Source of the DNA: Streptomyces violaceus
Lineage (GTDB): Bacteria; Actinomycetota; Actinomycetes; Streptomycetales; Streptomycetaceae
Assembly (NCBI GenBank): GCA_000715635.1
Contig: KL569208.1
Location: forward strand, 14,910-19,931
Length of the DNA: 5,022 bases
Direction: 5' to 3'
Shown: positions 1 to 5,022 of the stretch, one piece after another
Layout of the letters: every line of letters begins with the position of its first letter
Position numbering within the stretch: the first letter of the stretch is position 1
The notes under the pieces: model-generated
What the model saw: the letters and a program-made list of their open reading frames with translations, nothing else
The model's database searches: none
What the model was told of the DNA's origin: nothing
Translations under genes and position numbers: made by a program

Positions 1-343
1 CGACGGTGGTGGCCGTACCGGACCCGAACCCGCCGAGGACCGCCCCGGCGACGACGGCCCAGACAGCGGTGGTGAGCGCGGCACCGCCGAAGCCGAGCAG
101 GGCCAGTGCGAGCCCCAGCCGGGCGAGGGTGCGGGCTCCGATCCGTTCGACCCGTGAGGCCAGGACGAATCCGGCGGCGGCCGAACTCAGCAGCAGCGCA
201 CTGCCGACGGCGCCGGCCTGGTTGGCGGAGAGCGGAAGGTCCGAGTCGAGTCTGCCGACGGTGGTCGGCAGCAGATACGGAGCGAGGTACCCGGCCGTGA
301 AAAGGGCGACGAGGGACCAGGGGGTGGTGCGGGGGGCAGACAC
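1..343 (-). CDS. MFS transporter, N-terminal part (runs off left edge)
   Basis: This is the first 114 residues of a membrane transporter, cut by the window edge. The protein starts VSAPRTTPWSLVALFTAGYL and has four hydrophobic stretches at about residues 10-30, 43-63, 76-92 and 93-113. A basic loop at about 61-77 (LASRVERIGARTLARLG) sits between helices 2 and 3, where MFS proteins carry motif A. These features support a major facilitator superfamily permease, which would exchange or export a small molecule at the cell membrane. The GTG at 343-341 is the likely start, with a weak GGGA about 6 nt upstream; an in-frame CTG 12 nt further upstream is possible. It lies downstream of iclR on the same strand, separated by 216 bp, so co-transcription is uncertain. 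The visible part does not show whether the substrate is glucarate or something unrelated such as a drug. Confidence 0.82.
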   Translation of the reverse strand, partial: MSAPRTTPWSLVALFTAGYLAPYLLPTTVGRLDSDLPLSANQAGAVGSALLLSSAAAGFVLASRVERIGARTLARLGLALALLGFGGAALTTAVWAVVAGAVLGGFGSGTATTV

Positions 344-559
344 GGGCGTTCCCAGGGCATGCGAAAGGAGCAACGAAGAAGGGGGATTGGGCGACGACCG
401 TCGACAGACAGGAACGCGCGGGCAATTTGTATCAAGCAAGTAGTCCGACGCGAGAACCCGGGGGGCGTGATGTGGAGCACATTGCGTTTGAGGTAGGGAA
501 CGCCGGGTAAAAGCGCGCTTTTTGCTCACGCCGTTGGCCCTTCACCGGCGGGTTTCCGG
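344..559. other. non-coding gap between iclR and the MFS gene
   Basis: I see no convincing gene in these 216 bp. Open frames here have no family resemblance and no ribosome binding site. The MFS promoter should lie on the minus strand within it, but I could not pick a -35/-10 pair with confidence. The AT-richer patch at about 424-442 (containing TTGTATCAA, an inverted TTG-N3-CAA) is the likeliest place for a promoter or small operator. Confidence 0.5.
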
Positions 560-565
560 CTAACG
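509..565 (-). terminator. possible iclR 3' structure or weak terminator
   Basis: Two structures lie at the end of iclR. CGTTGGCC at 532-539 and GGCTAACG at 558-565 pair 7 of 8 bases across an 18-nt loop, and the arm at 558-565 covers the iclR stop codon. Further downstream on the minus strand, AAAAGCGCGCTTTT at 509-522 is a perfect 14-bp palindrome. Neither is a textbook intrinsic terminator: the first has no U-tract after it and the second has almost no loop. Together they could slow or end transcription from iclR before the MFS gene. This is an inference from structure only. Confidence 0.3.
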
Positions 566-1342
566 CCAGTGCACGGAACCGCCGCCCGCAGGGACCGTCG
601 CCTCGGCCTTCGCCCGGATCTCCCGCATCACGGCGACGATCCGCTCCTCATGCTCCGGCGTGAGCCGGGCGACCGGCACCGAGCAGCTGATCGCGTCCAG
701 CGCCGGGGTGTCGTAGCGCAACGCGAACCCGAAGCCGACGAGCCCGGTCACGCCCTCCTGCCGGTCCACGGAGTAGCCGCGGGTGCGGACCTGCGCGAGA
801 TCGGCCGCCAGGGACTTGCGGCTCGTGTGCGAGTGGGGGGTCAGCGCCTCGTACGGCCCCTCGGGCAGCTCCTCGTCCGGGCGCTCCGCCAGCAGGGCCT
901 TGCCCAGTGCCCCGACGTGTGCGGGCAGCCGCCGCCCCACCCGGCTGATCGTGCGCAAGTACTCGTGCGACTCCCGCGTCGCCAGATACGCCACATCCCG
1001 GCCGTCCAGCCGCCCCATGTGGATCGTCTCGCCGAGCGCCTCGGACGCCTCGTCGAGATACGGCCGTACGGCCCGGACCCGGGGGTCGGAGTCGAGGTAG
1101 CTCGTGCCGGTGAGCAGGGCGTGGATGCCGATGCCGTACAGGGAGCCGGTGACGTCGGTGCGGACCCAGCCGCGCGAGATCAGGGTCTGGAGCAGCGCGT
1201 ACATCGAGCTGCGCGGCACGCCGAGTTCGTCGGCCAGCTCCTGGAGCCGGGCCGGGCGGTCGCCACGCGCCGCGAGGAGTTCCAGCAGCTCGACCGTGCG
1301 CGCCGCGGACTTCACTTCGCGGACGCCCCCTGTGTCTGACAT
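560..1342 (-). CDS. IclR-family transcriptional regulator
   Basis: This complete 260-residue protein has the usual length and two-domain layout of IclR regulators. An N-terminal winged helix-turn-helix lies at about residues 10-75, with the recognition region LQELADELGVPRSSMYALLQ at 33-52. The C-terminal effector-binding domain spans about 85-250 and includes AHVGALGKALLA (141-152) and EGVTGLVGFGFALRY (196-210), both typical of the family. Such proteins bind promoter DNA as dimers or tetramers and respond to small organic acids. Without the inserted element it would be divergent from kdgD-gudD across about 94 bp, so it probably controls glucarate use and its own gene. The ATG at 1342 has no good Shine-Dalgarno sequence. 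Joining the sequences that flank the element puts TACGAT 6 nt before the ATG, as expected for a leaderless mRNA. The element now ends 9 bp upstream. The effector is not shown by the sequence; glucarate or a breakdown product is inferred. Confidence 0.93.
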   Translation of the reverse strand: MSDTGGVREVKSAARTVELLELLAARGDRPARLQELADELGVPRSSMYALLQTLISRGWVRTDVTGSLYGIGIHALLTGTSYLDSDPRVRAVRPYLDEASEALGETIHMGRLDGRDVAYLATRESHEYLRTISRVGRRLPAHVGALGKALLAERPDEELPEGPYEALTPHSHTSRKSLAADLAQVRTRGYSVDRQEGVTGLVGFGFALRYDTPALDAISCSVPVARLTPEHEERIVAVMREIRAKAEATVPAGGGSVHWR

Positions 1343-1452
1343 GAGCCGATCTTGACGTGCTCTCTGGACTGAAGTCCAGGGATTCCGGCCTGGGTCGACT
1401 GACCCTTCCGGTGGCTTCCTGCTTCACAGCGCTGTGCGGGCACGTGTGCCCG
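1332..1452 (-). ncRNA. candidate omega RNA (reRNA) of the IS element with flank-derived guide
   Basis: TnpB nucleases of IS200/IS605 elements use an RNA made from the 3' end of tnpB plus the right end, followed by a guide copied from the flanking DNA. Four stem-loops lie in a row here: CGGGCAC/GTGCCCG with a GT loop at 1437-1452; the perfect palindrome CACAGCGCTGTG at 1425-1436; GGGTC/GACCC with loop GACT at 1392-1405; and the right-end hairpin at 1364-1379. The scaffold should end at TCAA (1355-1352). The predicted 20-nt guide is minus-strand 1351-1332, GATCGGCTCATGTCAGACAC, which contains the iclR ATG. The 5' boundary is uncertain and could lie further into tnpB. The call rests on position and structure; no transcript is known. 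Confidence 0.5.
1352..1388 (-). repeat. right end (RE) of the IS element: GAAT guide, TTCA hairpin, TCAA end
   Basis: On the minus strand the order is GAAT (1385-1382), CC, a hairpin CTGGAC-TTCA-GTCCAG (1379-1364), 8 nt, then TCAA (1355-1352). In IS608 the TnpA transposase recognises a subterminal hairpin, and the right guide GAAT pairs with the cleavage tetranucleotide TCAA. Both short motifs occur here in the right order and spacing, which fixes the right boundary just after 1352. The GAAT and hairpin are also read as codons of the tnpB tail. Confidence 0.8.
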
Positions 1453-2722
1453 TCTTACCGGCGCTCCACAGGCGTTTAGCGTCTCCGCCCGTCCGGCGGC
1501 GACGATACGGCGTCCTTCGAAGAGGACATTGCGGGCGGCATTGTGGTCGCGGTCGTGCACGGTGCCGCACTCGCCGCACGTCCACTGCCGGACGTGCAGG
1601 GGCTTGGGACCGTCCCGGAATCCGCAGGCCGAACAGACCTGAGAGGACGGGAAGGCCCGGTCCACCTTGGCGAAAGTACGGCCGTGCTTGACCGCCTTGT
1701 ACTCCAGCATCCCGACGAACGCGGACCATCCCGCGTCGTACACGGACTTGGCGAGCCGTGTGCGGCCGAGACCGGACACCGCGAGGTCCTCCACATACAC
1801 CGCTTGGTTGTCGCGAATGATCTGTGTGGATGCCTTGTGGTGGAAGTCCCGGCGCCGGTTGGCCACCTTGGCGTGCTGGCGTGCGACCTTGATGCGGGCC
1901 TTGGCCCGGTTCTTCGATCCTTTGGCCTTGCGGGACAAATCCTGTTGAAGGCGCTTGAGTTTCTTCTCCGCCCGGCGCAGGAAGCGAGGGCTGTCGATCT
2001 TCCTGCCGTCGGACAGGACCGCGAGGGCGGACAGGCCCAGGTCGATTCCGGTTTCCGCCTCCACCTCGGGGAGGATGTTCGGCTCGGTGTCCACGACGAA
2101 GCTGAGGAAGTGCCGGCCGCAGCTGTCCCTGGTGACAGTGAGGGACGTGGGTGCGGCCGGAAGCCGACGAGACCACTTGACCTTGAGGTTGCCGACCTTG
2201 GCCACGTACACCGTGCCGTCGCCAGGGAGGGAGAAGGCGTTGGTGTTGAGGCGGATCGACTGCCGGGTGTCCTTCTTCGACTTGTAGCGGGGAGGGCCGA
2301 CCTTGCGGCCCTGCCGCTTGCCCAGAATCGAGTCGAAGAAGTTCTTGTATGCGGTGTCGAGGTCCCGCAGGGACTGTTGCAGGACGACCGCCGATACGTC
2401 GGCGAGCCAGGCGCGTTCGGCGGTGTGTTTGGCCTGGGTGATGCGCAGCCGGGACAACTCCGCCGACTTCACATACGGCAGCCCCGCCGCGTGCGCTTCC
2501 TTGCGGTCGCGCAGGCAGTCGTTCCACACCACGCGAGCGCATCCGAACGCCTGGCCAGCGCGCGGCCCTGCGGGGCGTCCGGGTAGGCCCGGTAGTTGTA
2601 GCGGAGCTGCATGCCGATCACCGTAGGGATGCTTCATGGCCGCTCGCGGCGAAAGATCACATCCAACCGGAAGTGCAACCGATGTGGACAAATGCGTTCG
2701 GGTCGACGCTCGCGCCTGTACA

Positions 2723-2763
2723 AAGGCCGCCCTGAACTGCACGTCGGAGCGGCCTTGAGCCGC
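2723..2763. repeat. competing hairpins inside the IS left end
   Basis: AAGGCCGC at 2723-2730 and GCGGCCTT at 2749-2756 are a perfect 8-bp inverted repeat with an 18-nt loop. The right arm can instead pair locally: GCGGC (2749-2753) with GCCGC (2759-2763) across a 5-nt loop. These two structures exclude each other. They lie in the 195-bp leader between the left end and tnpB. IS200 is known to carry a left-end structure that blocks transcription read-in and limits transposase expression; a similar insulating role here is an inference. Confidence 0.45.
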
Positions 2764-2772
2764 ATTCATCCC

Positions 2773-2811
2773 CGGCGTGAACGCCGATCTTTCTATAAGA
2801 GTTTCCGGTAA
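2773..2811 (-). repeat. left end (LE) of the IS element: TTAC target, AAAG guide, hairpin
   Basis: On the minus strand the target TTAC (2811-2808) is followed by 15 nt, the left guide AAAG (2792-2789), AT, and a perfect hairpin CGGCGTTCACGCCG (2786-2773). In IS608, TnpA cleaves after TTAC and the AAAG at the hairpin foot pairs with it. The hairpin shares the TTCA apex of the right-end hairpin. TTAC would also be the expected TAM for the element's TnpB. Confidence 0.8.
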
Positions 2812-2829
2812 TCGGGCGGCCTCCGGCGG

Positions 2830-2858
2830 TTGACGTTCGCGTATCCAACCGTCATTCT
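2830..2858 (+). promoter_or_regulatory. candidate kdgD-gudD promoter
   Basis: TTGACG at 2830-2835 is a good -35 hexamer. With a 17-bp spacer the -10 would be CATTCT (2853-2858), which keeps only the A and final T of TAnnnT. An alternative -10, TATATA at 2861-2866, has no -35 at a proper distance. The first choice would start transcription near 2865, inside the inverted repeat, giving a short leader that contains the AAGGAG ribosome binding site. Confidence 0.4.
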
Positions 2859-2860
2859 CA

Positions 2861-2881
2861 TATATAGATGACGTCTACATA
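2861..2881. promoter_or_regulatory. 21-bp inverted repeat, candidate operator of the glucarate genes
   Basis: The arms TATATAGA (2861-2868) and TCTACATA (2874-2881) pair 7 of 8 bases around TGACG. The site ends against the kdgD ribosome binding site and overlaps the expected transcription start, a typical repressor position. The neighbouring IclR protein is the natural candidate to bind it. Binding is inferred; the sequence does not match an operator I can name. Confidence 0.5.
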
Positions 2882-2892
2882 AGGAGATGACC

Positions 2893-3840
2893 GTGAGCGC
2901 TGGCGCTGGACCGGAGGCGGTCGCGCAGCGGCTGCGGGACGGCATGGCCGGTGGCGTGCTGTCGTTCCCGCTGACGAGCTTCCGCGACGACGGCACTCTC
3001 GACCCGGACGGCTTCCGCGCCTACGTCGCGCAGCGGCTCGCCGCCTCGCCCGGCGCGGTCTTCCCCGCCTGCGGCACCGGCGAGTTCTTCTCGCTGGACG
3101 AGGACGAGTACCGGCAGGTCGTCACGATCACCGTCGAGGAGGCGGCGGGCCGCGTACCCGTCGTGGCCGGGATCGGGTACGGCTGGGCGCAGGCCGTCCG
3201 GTTCGCCCGCATCGCCGAGGACGCCGGCGCCGACGCGCTCCTCGTGCTGCCGCACTACCTCGTCGCCGCCCCGCAGGACGGCCTGGTCGCCCAGCTGGAA
3301 CAGATCGCCGCCCGCACCCGGCTGCCGCTGATCGCCTACCAGCGCGGCCAGGTCGCCTTCACCGCCGAGTCGCTCAAGCGCGTCGCGGCCCTGCCGAACG
3401 TCATCGGCCTCAAGGACGGCCACAGCGACCTCGACCGGCTGCAGCGCCTCACGCTCGCCGCGCCCGAGGACTTCCTGTTCTTCAACGGCGCAGCCACTGC
3501 CGAGATCCAGGCCCGCGCCTACGCCACCGTCGGCGTCCCCGCCTACTCCTCCGCCGTCCACGCCTTCGCCCCCGAGATCGCCGACGCCTTCTTCGCCGCC
3601 CTGCGCGACGGCGACCACGGCACGGTCGACAAGCTGCTGCGCGACTTCTACGTCCCGCTCGTCGAACTGCGCGACCGCGTCCCCGGGTACGCCGTGTCGC
3701 TGGTGAAGGCGGCGGCCCGGCTGCGCGGTCACCGGGTCGGGCCCGTACGCGCCCCGCTCACCGACCCCTCAACGGCCGACCTGGCGACCCTCAGGACCGT
3801 TCTCACCGCCGGCCTCGACCTCGTGGGAGCCGCCCTGTGA
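2893..3840 (+). CDS. kdgD: 5-dehydro-4-deoxyglucarate dehydratase (EC 4.2.1.41)
   Basis: KdgD converts 5-dehydro-4-deoxy-D-glucarate to 2,5-dioxopentanoate, releasing water and CO2, in cytosolic glucarate and galactarate breakdown. The 315-residue protein is a TIM barrel of the dihydrodipicolinate synthase family. Numbered from the GTG, it has the GTGEFFSL carboxylate-binding loop (61-68), the LPHYL segment (119-123), the conserved Tyr in AYQRG (Y149), and the Schiff-base Lys in IGLKDG (K174). PAYSSAV (217-223), GYAVSLVKA (265-273) and GPVRAPLTD (283-291) match the KdgD branch rather than DapA. GTG 2893 is preferred because AAGGAG (2881-2886) sits 6 nt upstream; an ATG at 2887 directly abuts that motif. 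The gene leads an operon with gudD, whose start overlaps its stop. A 21-bp inverted repeat just upstream suggests repression. A DapA-type aldolase of unknown specificity is the alternative, but gudD next door makes it unlikely. Confidence 0.92.
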   Translation: MSAGAGPEAVAQRLRDGMAGGVLSFPLTSFRDDGTLDPDGFRAYVAQRLAASPGAVFPACGTGEFFSLDEDEYRQVVTITVEEAAGRVPVVAGIGYGWAQAVRFARIAEDAGADALLVLPHYLVAAPQDGLVAQLEQIAARTRLPLIAYQRGQVAFTAESLKRVAALPNVIGLKDGHSDLDRLQRLTLAAPEDFLFFNGAATAEIQARAYATVGVPAYSSAVHAFAPEIADAFFAALRDGDHGTVDKLLRDFYVPLVELRDRVPGYAVSLVKAAARLRGHRVGPVRAPLTDPSTADLATLRTVLTAGLDLVGAAL

Positions 3841-5022
3841 ACCTCGCCATCACGGACGTACGGCTGACGCCGATCCTGGTCGCGGACCCGCCGCTGCTGA
3901 ACACGCAGGGCGTGCACCAGCCGTACACGCCCCGGCTGATCGTCGAGGTCGTCACGGCCGACGGGATCACGGGCGTGGGGGAGACCTACGGCGACGCCAA
4001 GTACCTGGAGCTGGCCCGCCCCTTCGCCGAGCGGCTGAAAGGGCACCAGGTCAGCGATCTGAACGGCCTGGTCACGCTCGCGCACCAGGTCGCCGTGGAC
4101 CGCTCCCGGGTCGAGAACGCCGTCGACGTCGGCGGGCTGCGGGGCGTCCAGACCGCCGACAAGCTGCGGTTGTCCGTCGTCTCCGCCTTCGAGGTCGCCT
4201 GCCTCGACGCCCTCGGCAAGGCCCTCGGACTGCCCGTGCACGCGCTGCTGGGCGGCAAGGTGCGCGACGCCGTCGAGTACAGCGCCTACCTGTTCTACAA
4301 GTGGGCCGGCTACCCGGAGGGCGTCCCGGCCGAGAAGGACGACTGGGGCGCCGCCGTCGACCCGGCGGGCGTGGTGGAACAGGCCCGGCGGTTCAAGGAG
4401 CGCTACGGCTTCACCTCCTTCAAGCTCAAGGGCGGCGTCTTCCCGCCCGACGAGGAGATCGCGGCCGTCCGGGCGCTGGCCGAGGCGTTCCCCGGGCATC
4501 CGCTGCGGCTCGACCCCAACGGCGCCTGGTCCGTCGAGACGTCCGTCAAGGTCGCCCAGGAAGTCGGGGACGTCCTGGAGTACCTGGAGGACCCCGCGCT
4601 CGGCACCCCCGCCATGGCCGAGGTCGCCGAGCGGACCGGCGTGCCGCTCGCCACCAACATGTGCGTGACGACCTTCGCCGAGATCAAGGAGGCGTTCACC
4701 AAGGGCGCCGTTCAGGTCGTCCTCTCCGACCACCACTACTGGGGCGGACTGCGCAACACCCAGCAGCTCGCCGCCGTCTGCCGCACCTTCGGCGTCGGCG
4801 TGTCGATGCATTCCAACACCCACCTGGGCATCTCGCTCGCCGCGATGACCCACGTGGCGGCCACCGTCCCGAACCTCCACCACGCCTGCGACTCCCACTA
4901 CCCCTGGCAGTCCGAGGACGTGCTCACCGAGCGACTGACCTTCGAGGGCGGCAAGGTCGCGGTGCCGGACGTGCCCGGGCTCGGCGTGGAGCTCGACCGC
5001 GAGCGGCTCGCCGTACTGCACC
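3837..5022 (+). CDS. gudD: D-glucarate dehydratase (EC 4.2.1.40), 3' end beyond the window
   Basis: GudD is an enolase-superfamily enzyme that removes water from D-glucarate to give 5-dehydro-4-deoxy-D-glucarate, the substrate of KdgD. The visible 395 residues cover the N-terminal capping domain and nearly all of the barrel. Seen in order: the KLKGG motif with the general-base Lys (196-200), the Mg2+ ligand Asp in LDPNGAW (D226), the Glu in EDP (E251), ATNMCVT with a third conserved ligand-region Asn (N274), SDHHYWGG (297-304) with the Asp of the His-Asp dyad, and MHSNTHLGIS with its His (H325). These distinguish it from mandelate racemase and muconate enzymes. It starts at GTG 3837, overlapping the kdgD stop as GTGA, with GGGAG at 3825-3829 as ribosome binding site, so it should be translationally coupled. 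E. coli GudD has 446 residues, so only the C-terminal end is missing. Confidence 0.92.
   Translation, partial: MNLAITDVRLTPILVADPPLLNTQGVHQPYTPRLIVEVVTADGITGVGETYGDAKYLELARPFAERLKGHQVSDLNGLVTLAHQVAVDRSRVENAVDVGGLRGVQTADKLRLSVVSAFEVACLDALGKALGLPVHALLGGKVRDAVEYSAYLFYKWAGYPEGVPAEKDDWGAAVDPAGVVEQARRFKERYGFTSFKLKGGVFPPDEEIAAVRALAEAFPGHPLRLDPNGAWSVETSVKVAQEVGDVLEYLEDPALGTPAMAEVAERTGVPLATNMCVTTFAEIKEAFTKGAVQVVLSDHHYWGGLRNTQQLAAVCRTFGVGVSMHSNTHLGISLAAMTHVAATVPNLHHACDSHYPWQSEDVLTERLTFEGGKVAVPDVPGLGVELDRERLAVLH

Larger units (their letters stand above)
1312..2612 (-). pseudogene. tnpB: tnpB, RNA-guided RuvC nuclease of the IS element, frameshifted near its N-terminus
   Basis: The true start appears to be ATG at 2612, preceded by GGTGATC (2622-2616), which is complementary to the 16S rRNA 3' end. 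It begins MQLRYNYRAYP, the standard first strand of streptomycete TnpB. After ...RALA the frame breaks: the family sequence AFGCARVVWNDC continues from 2550 in another frame, so one base is missing at about 2551-2552. Read unshifted, translation stops after 47 codons at 2471-2469. Downstream everything is intact: RuvC Asp in GIDLGL (2043-2041), Glu in VYVEDL (1791-1789), Asp in DRDHNAARN (1548-1546), and zinc-finger pairs CSAC and CGEC (about 1635-1567). A start at ATG 2637 in the downstream frame gives about 441 residues, but its first 29 residues do not look like TnpB. The frame also runs past the element's end and stops at 1314-1312 inside iclR. Most likely the gene is inactive; a sequencing error is the alternative. 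Confidence 0.85.
1352..2807 (-). mobile_element. IS200/IS605-superfamily insertion sequence, tnpB-only (IS1341-like) with IS608-type ends
   Basis: This 1456-bp element carries a single gene, tnpB, reading on the minus strand. There is no room or sequence for a tnpA HUH transposase, so mobilisation would need TnpA in trans. On the minus strand the left boundary follows TTAC (2811-2808) and the right boundary follows TCAA (1355-1352). There are no terminal inverted repeats and no target duplication, as expected for single-strand transposition. Guide tetranucleotides AAAG (2792-2789) and GAAT (1385-1382) each sit 2 nt before a hairpin, as in IS608. It has inserted into the short iclR-kdgD divergent region and is co-oriented with iclR. 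Boundaries are inferred from these rules; comparison with an uninterrupted locus would confirm them. Confidence 0.85.

Noticed and set aside
424..442. TTGTATCAA as a MarR- or TetR-type operator for the MFS gene
   Set aside because: The inverted match is only 3 bp per arm (TTG-N3-CAA), which is too short to support a binding site.
1543..2586. Long plus-strand open frame opposite tnpB
   Set aside because: It has no recognisable motifs, and the opposite strand carries the full RuvC and zinc-finger pattern of TnpB.
1312..2612. Catalytically dead TnpB-like repressor (TldR type)
   Set aside because: All three RuvC acidic residues are present. The defect is a frameshift, not loss of catalytic residues.
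2613..2769. Extension of the tnpB frame upstream to an ATG at 2769 (or an ATG at 2637) as the real transposase start
   Set aside because: The added residues come from the element's left end, have no TnpB similarity and no convincing ribosome binding site. The true N-terminus is visible in another frame from 2612.
2764..2790. CRISPR-like repeat: the hairpin followed by GGGGATGAA recalls type I-E repeat tails
   Set aside because: It occurs once, with no second copy or spacer periodicity. Its position, the AAAG foot and the nearby TTAC explain it as an IS608-type left end.
3729..5021. Long open frame on the minus strand opposite gudD, and another opposite kdgD (2875-3732)
   Set aside because: Both are low-complexity products rich in Val, Gly, Asp and Arg, typical of antisense frames in GC-rich genes. 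The opposite strand encodes clear GudD and KdgD motifs.

Overview
The window looks like actinomycete DNA, most probably Streptomyces. It is very GC-rich with GC-biased third codon positions and several GTG starts, and its IclR regulator, enolase-superfamily dehydratase and TnpB all have a streptomycete flavour. This genus call is inference from composition and protein style, not from a database match.

Layout from left to right: (1) positions 1-343, minus strand: the N-terminal part of a major facilitator (MFS) transporter that runs off the left edge. (2) 344-559: a non-coding stretch with some short palindromes. (3) 560-1342, minus: a complete IclR-family regulator. (4) 1352-2807, minus: a 1456-bp IS200/IS605-superfamily element of the tnpB-only kind, inserted 9 bp upstream of the iclR start codon. 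Its ends follow the IS608 rule: target TTAC, left guide AAAG, right guide GAAT, right end TCAA, and a subterminal hairpin with a TTCA apex at each end. (5) 2808-2892: what remains of the divergent regulatory region, with a 21-bp inverted repeat just before the next ribosome binding site. (6) 2893-3840, plus: 5-dehydro-4-deoxyglucarate dehydratase (kdgD). (7) 3837 to the right edge, plus: D-glucarate dehydratase (gudD), overlapping kdgD by 4 bp (GTGA) and cut off at its 3' end.

The host genes form a glucarate catabolic locus. GudD dehydrates D-glucarate to 5-dehydro-4-deoxyglucarate, and KdgD dehydrates and decarboxylates that to 2,5-dioxopentanoate, which is normally oxidised to 2-oxoglutarate by an aldehyde dehydrogenase probably encoded beyond the right edge. 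The IclR protein is the natural candidate regulator, because without the insertion it would be divergent from kdgD across only about 94 bp.

The most interesting part is the insertion. The tnpB gene keeps all RuvC acidic residues and its zinc-finger cysteines but carries a one-base deletion near codon 21, so the N-terminus is out of frame with the rest. A string of hairpins at its 3' end matches an omega RNA (reRNA) scaffold. The 20 nt next to the right end, which would be the guide, cover the iclR start codon. Rejoining the flanks creates a TACGAT hexamer 6 nt before the iclR ATG, which suggests the element split the -10 box of a formerly leaderless regulator gene and placed it under read-through from tnpB.
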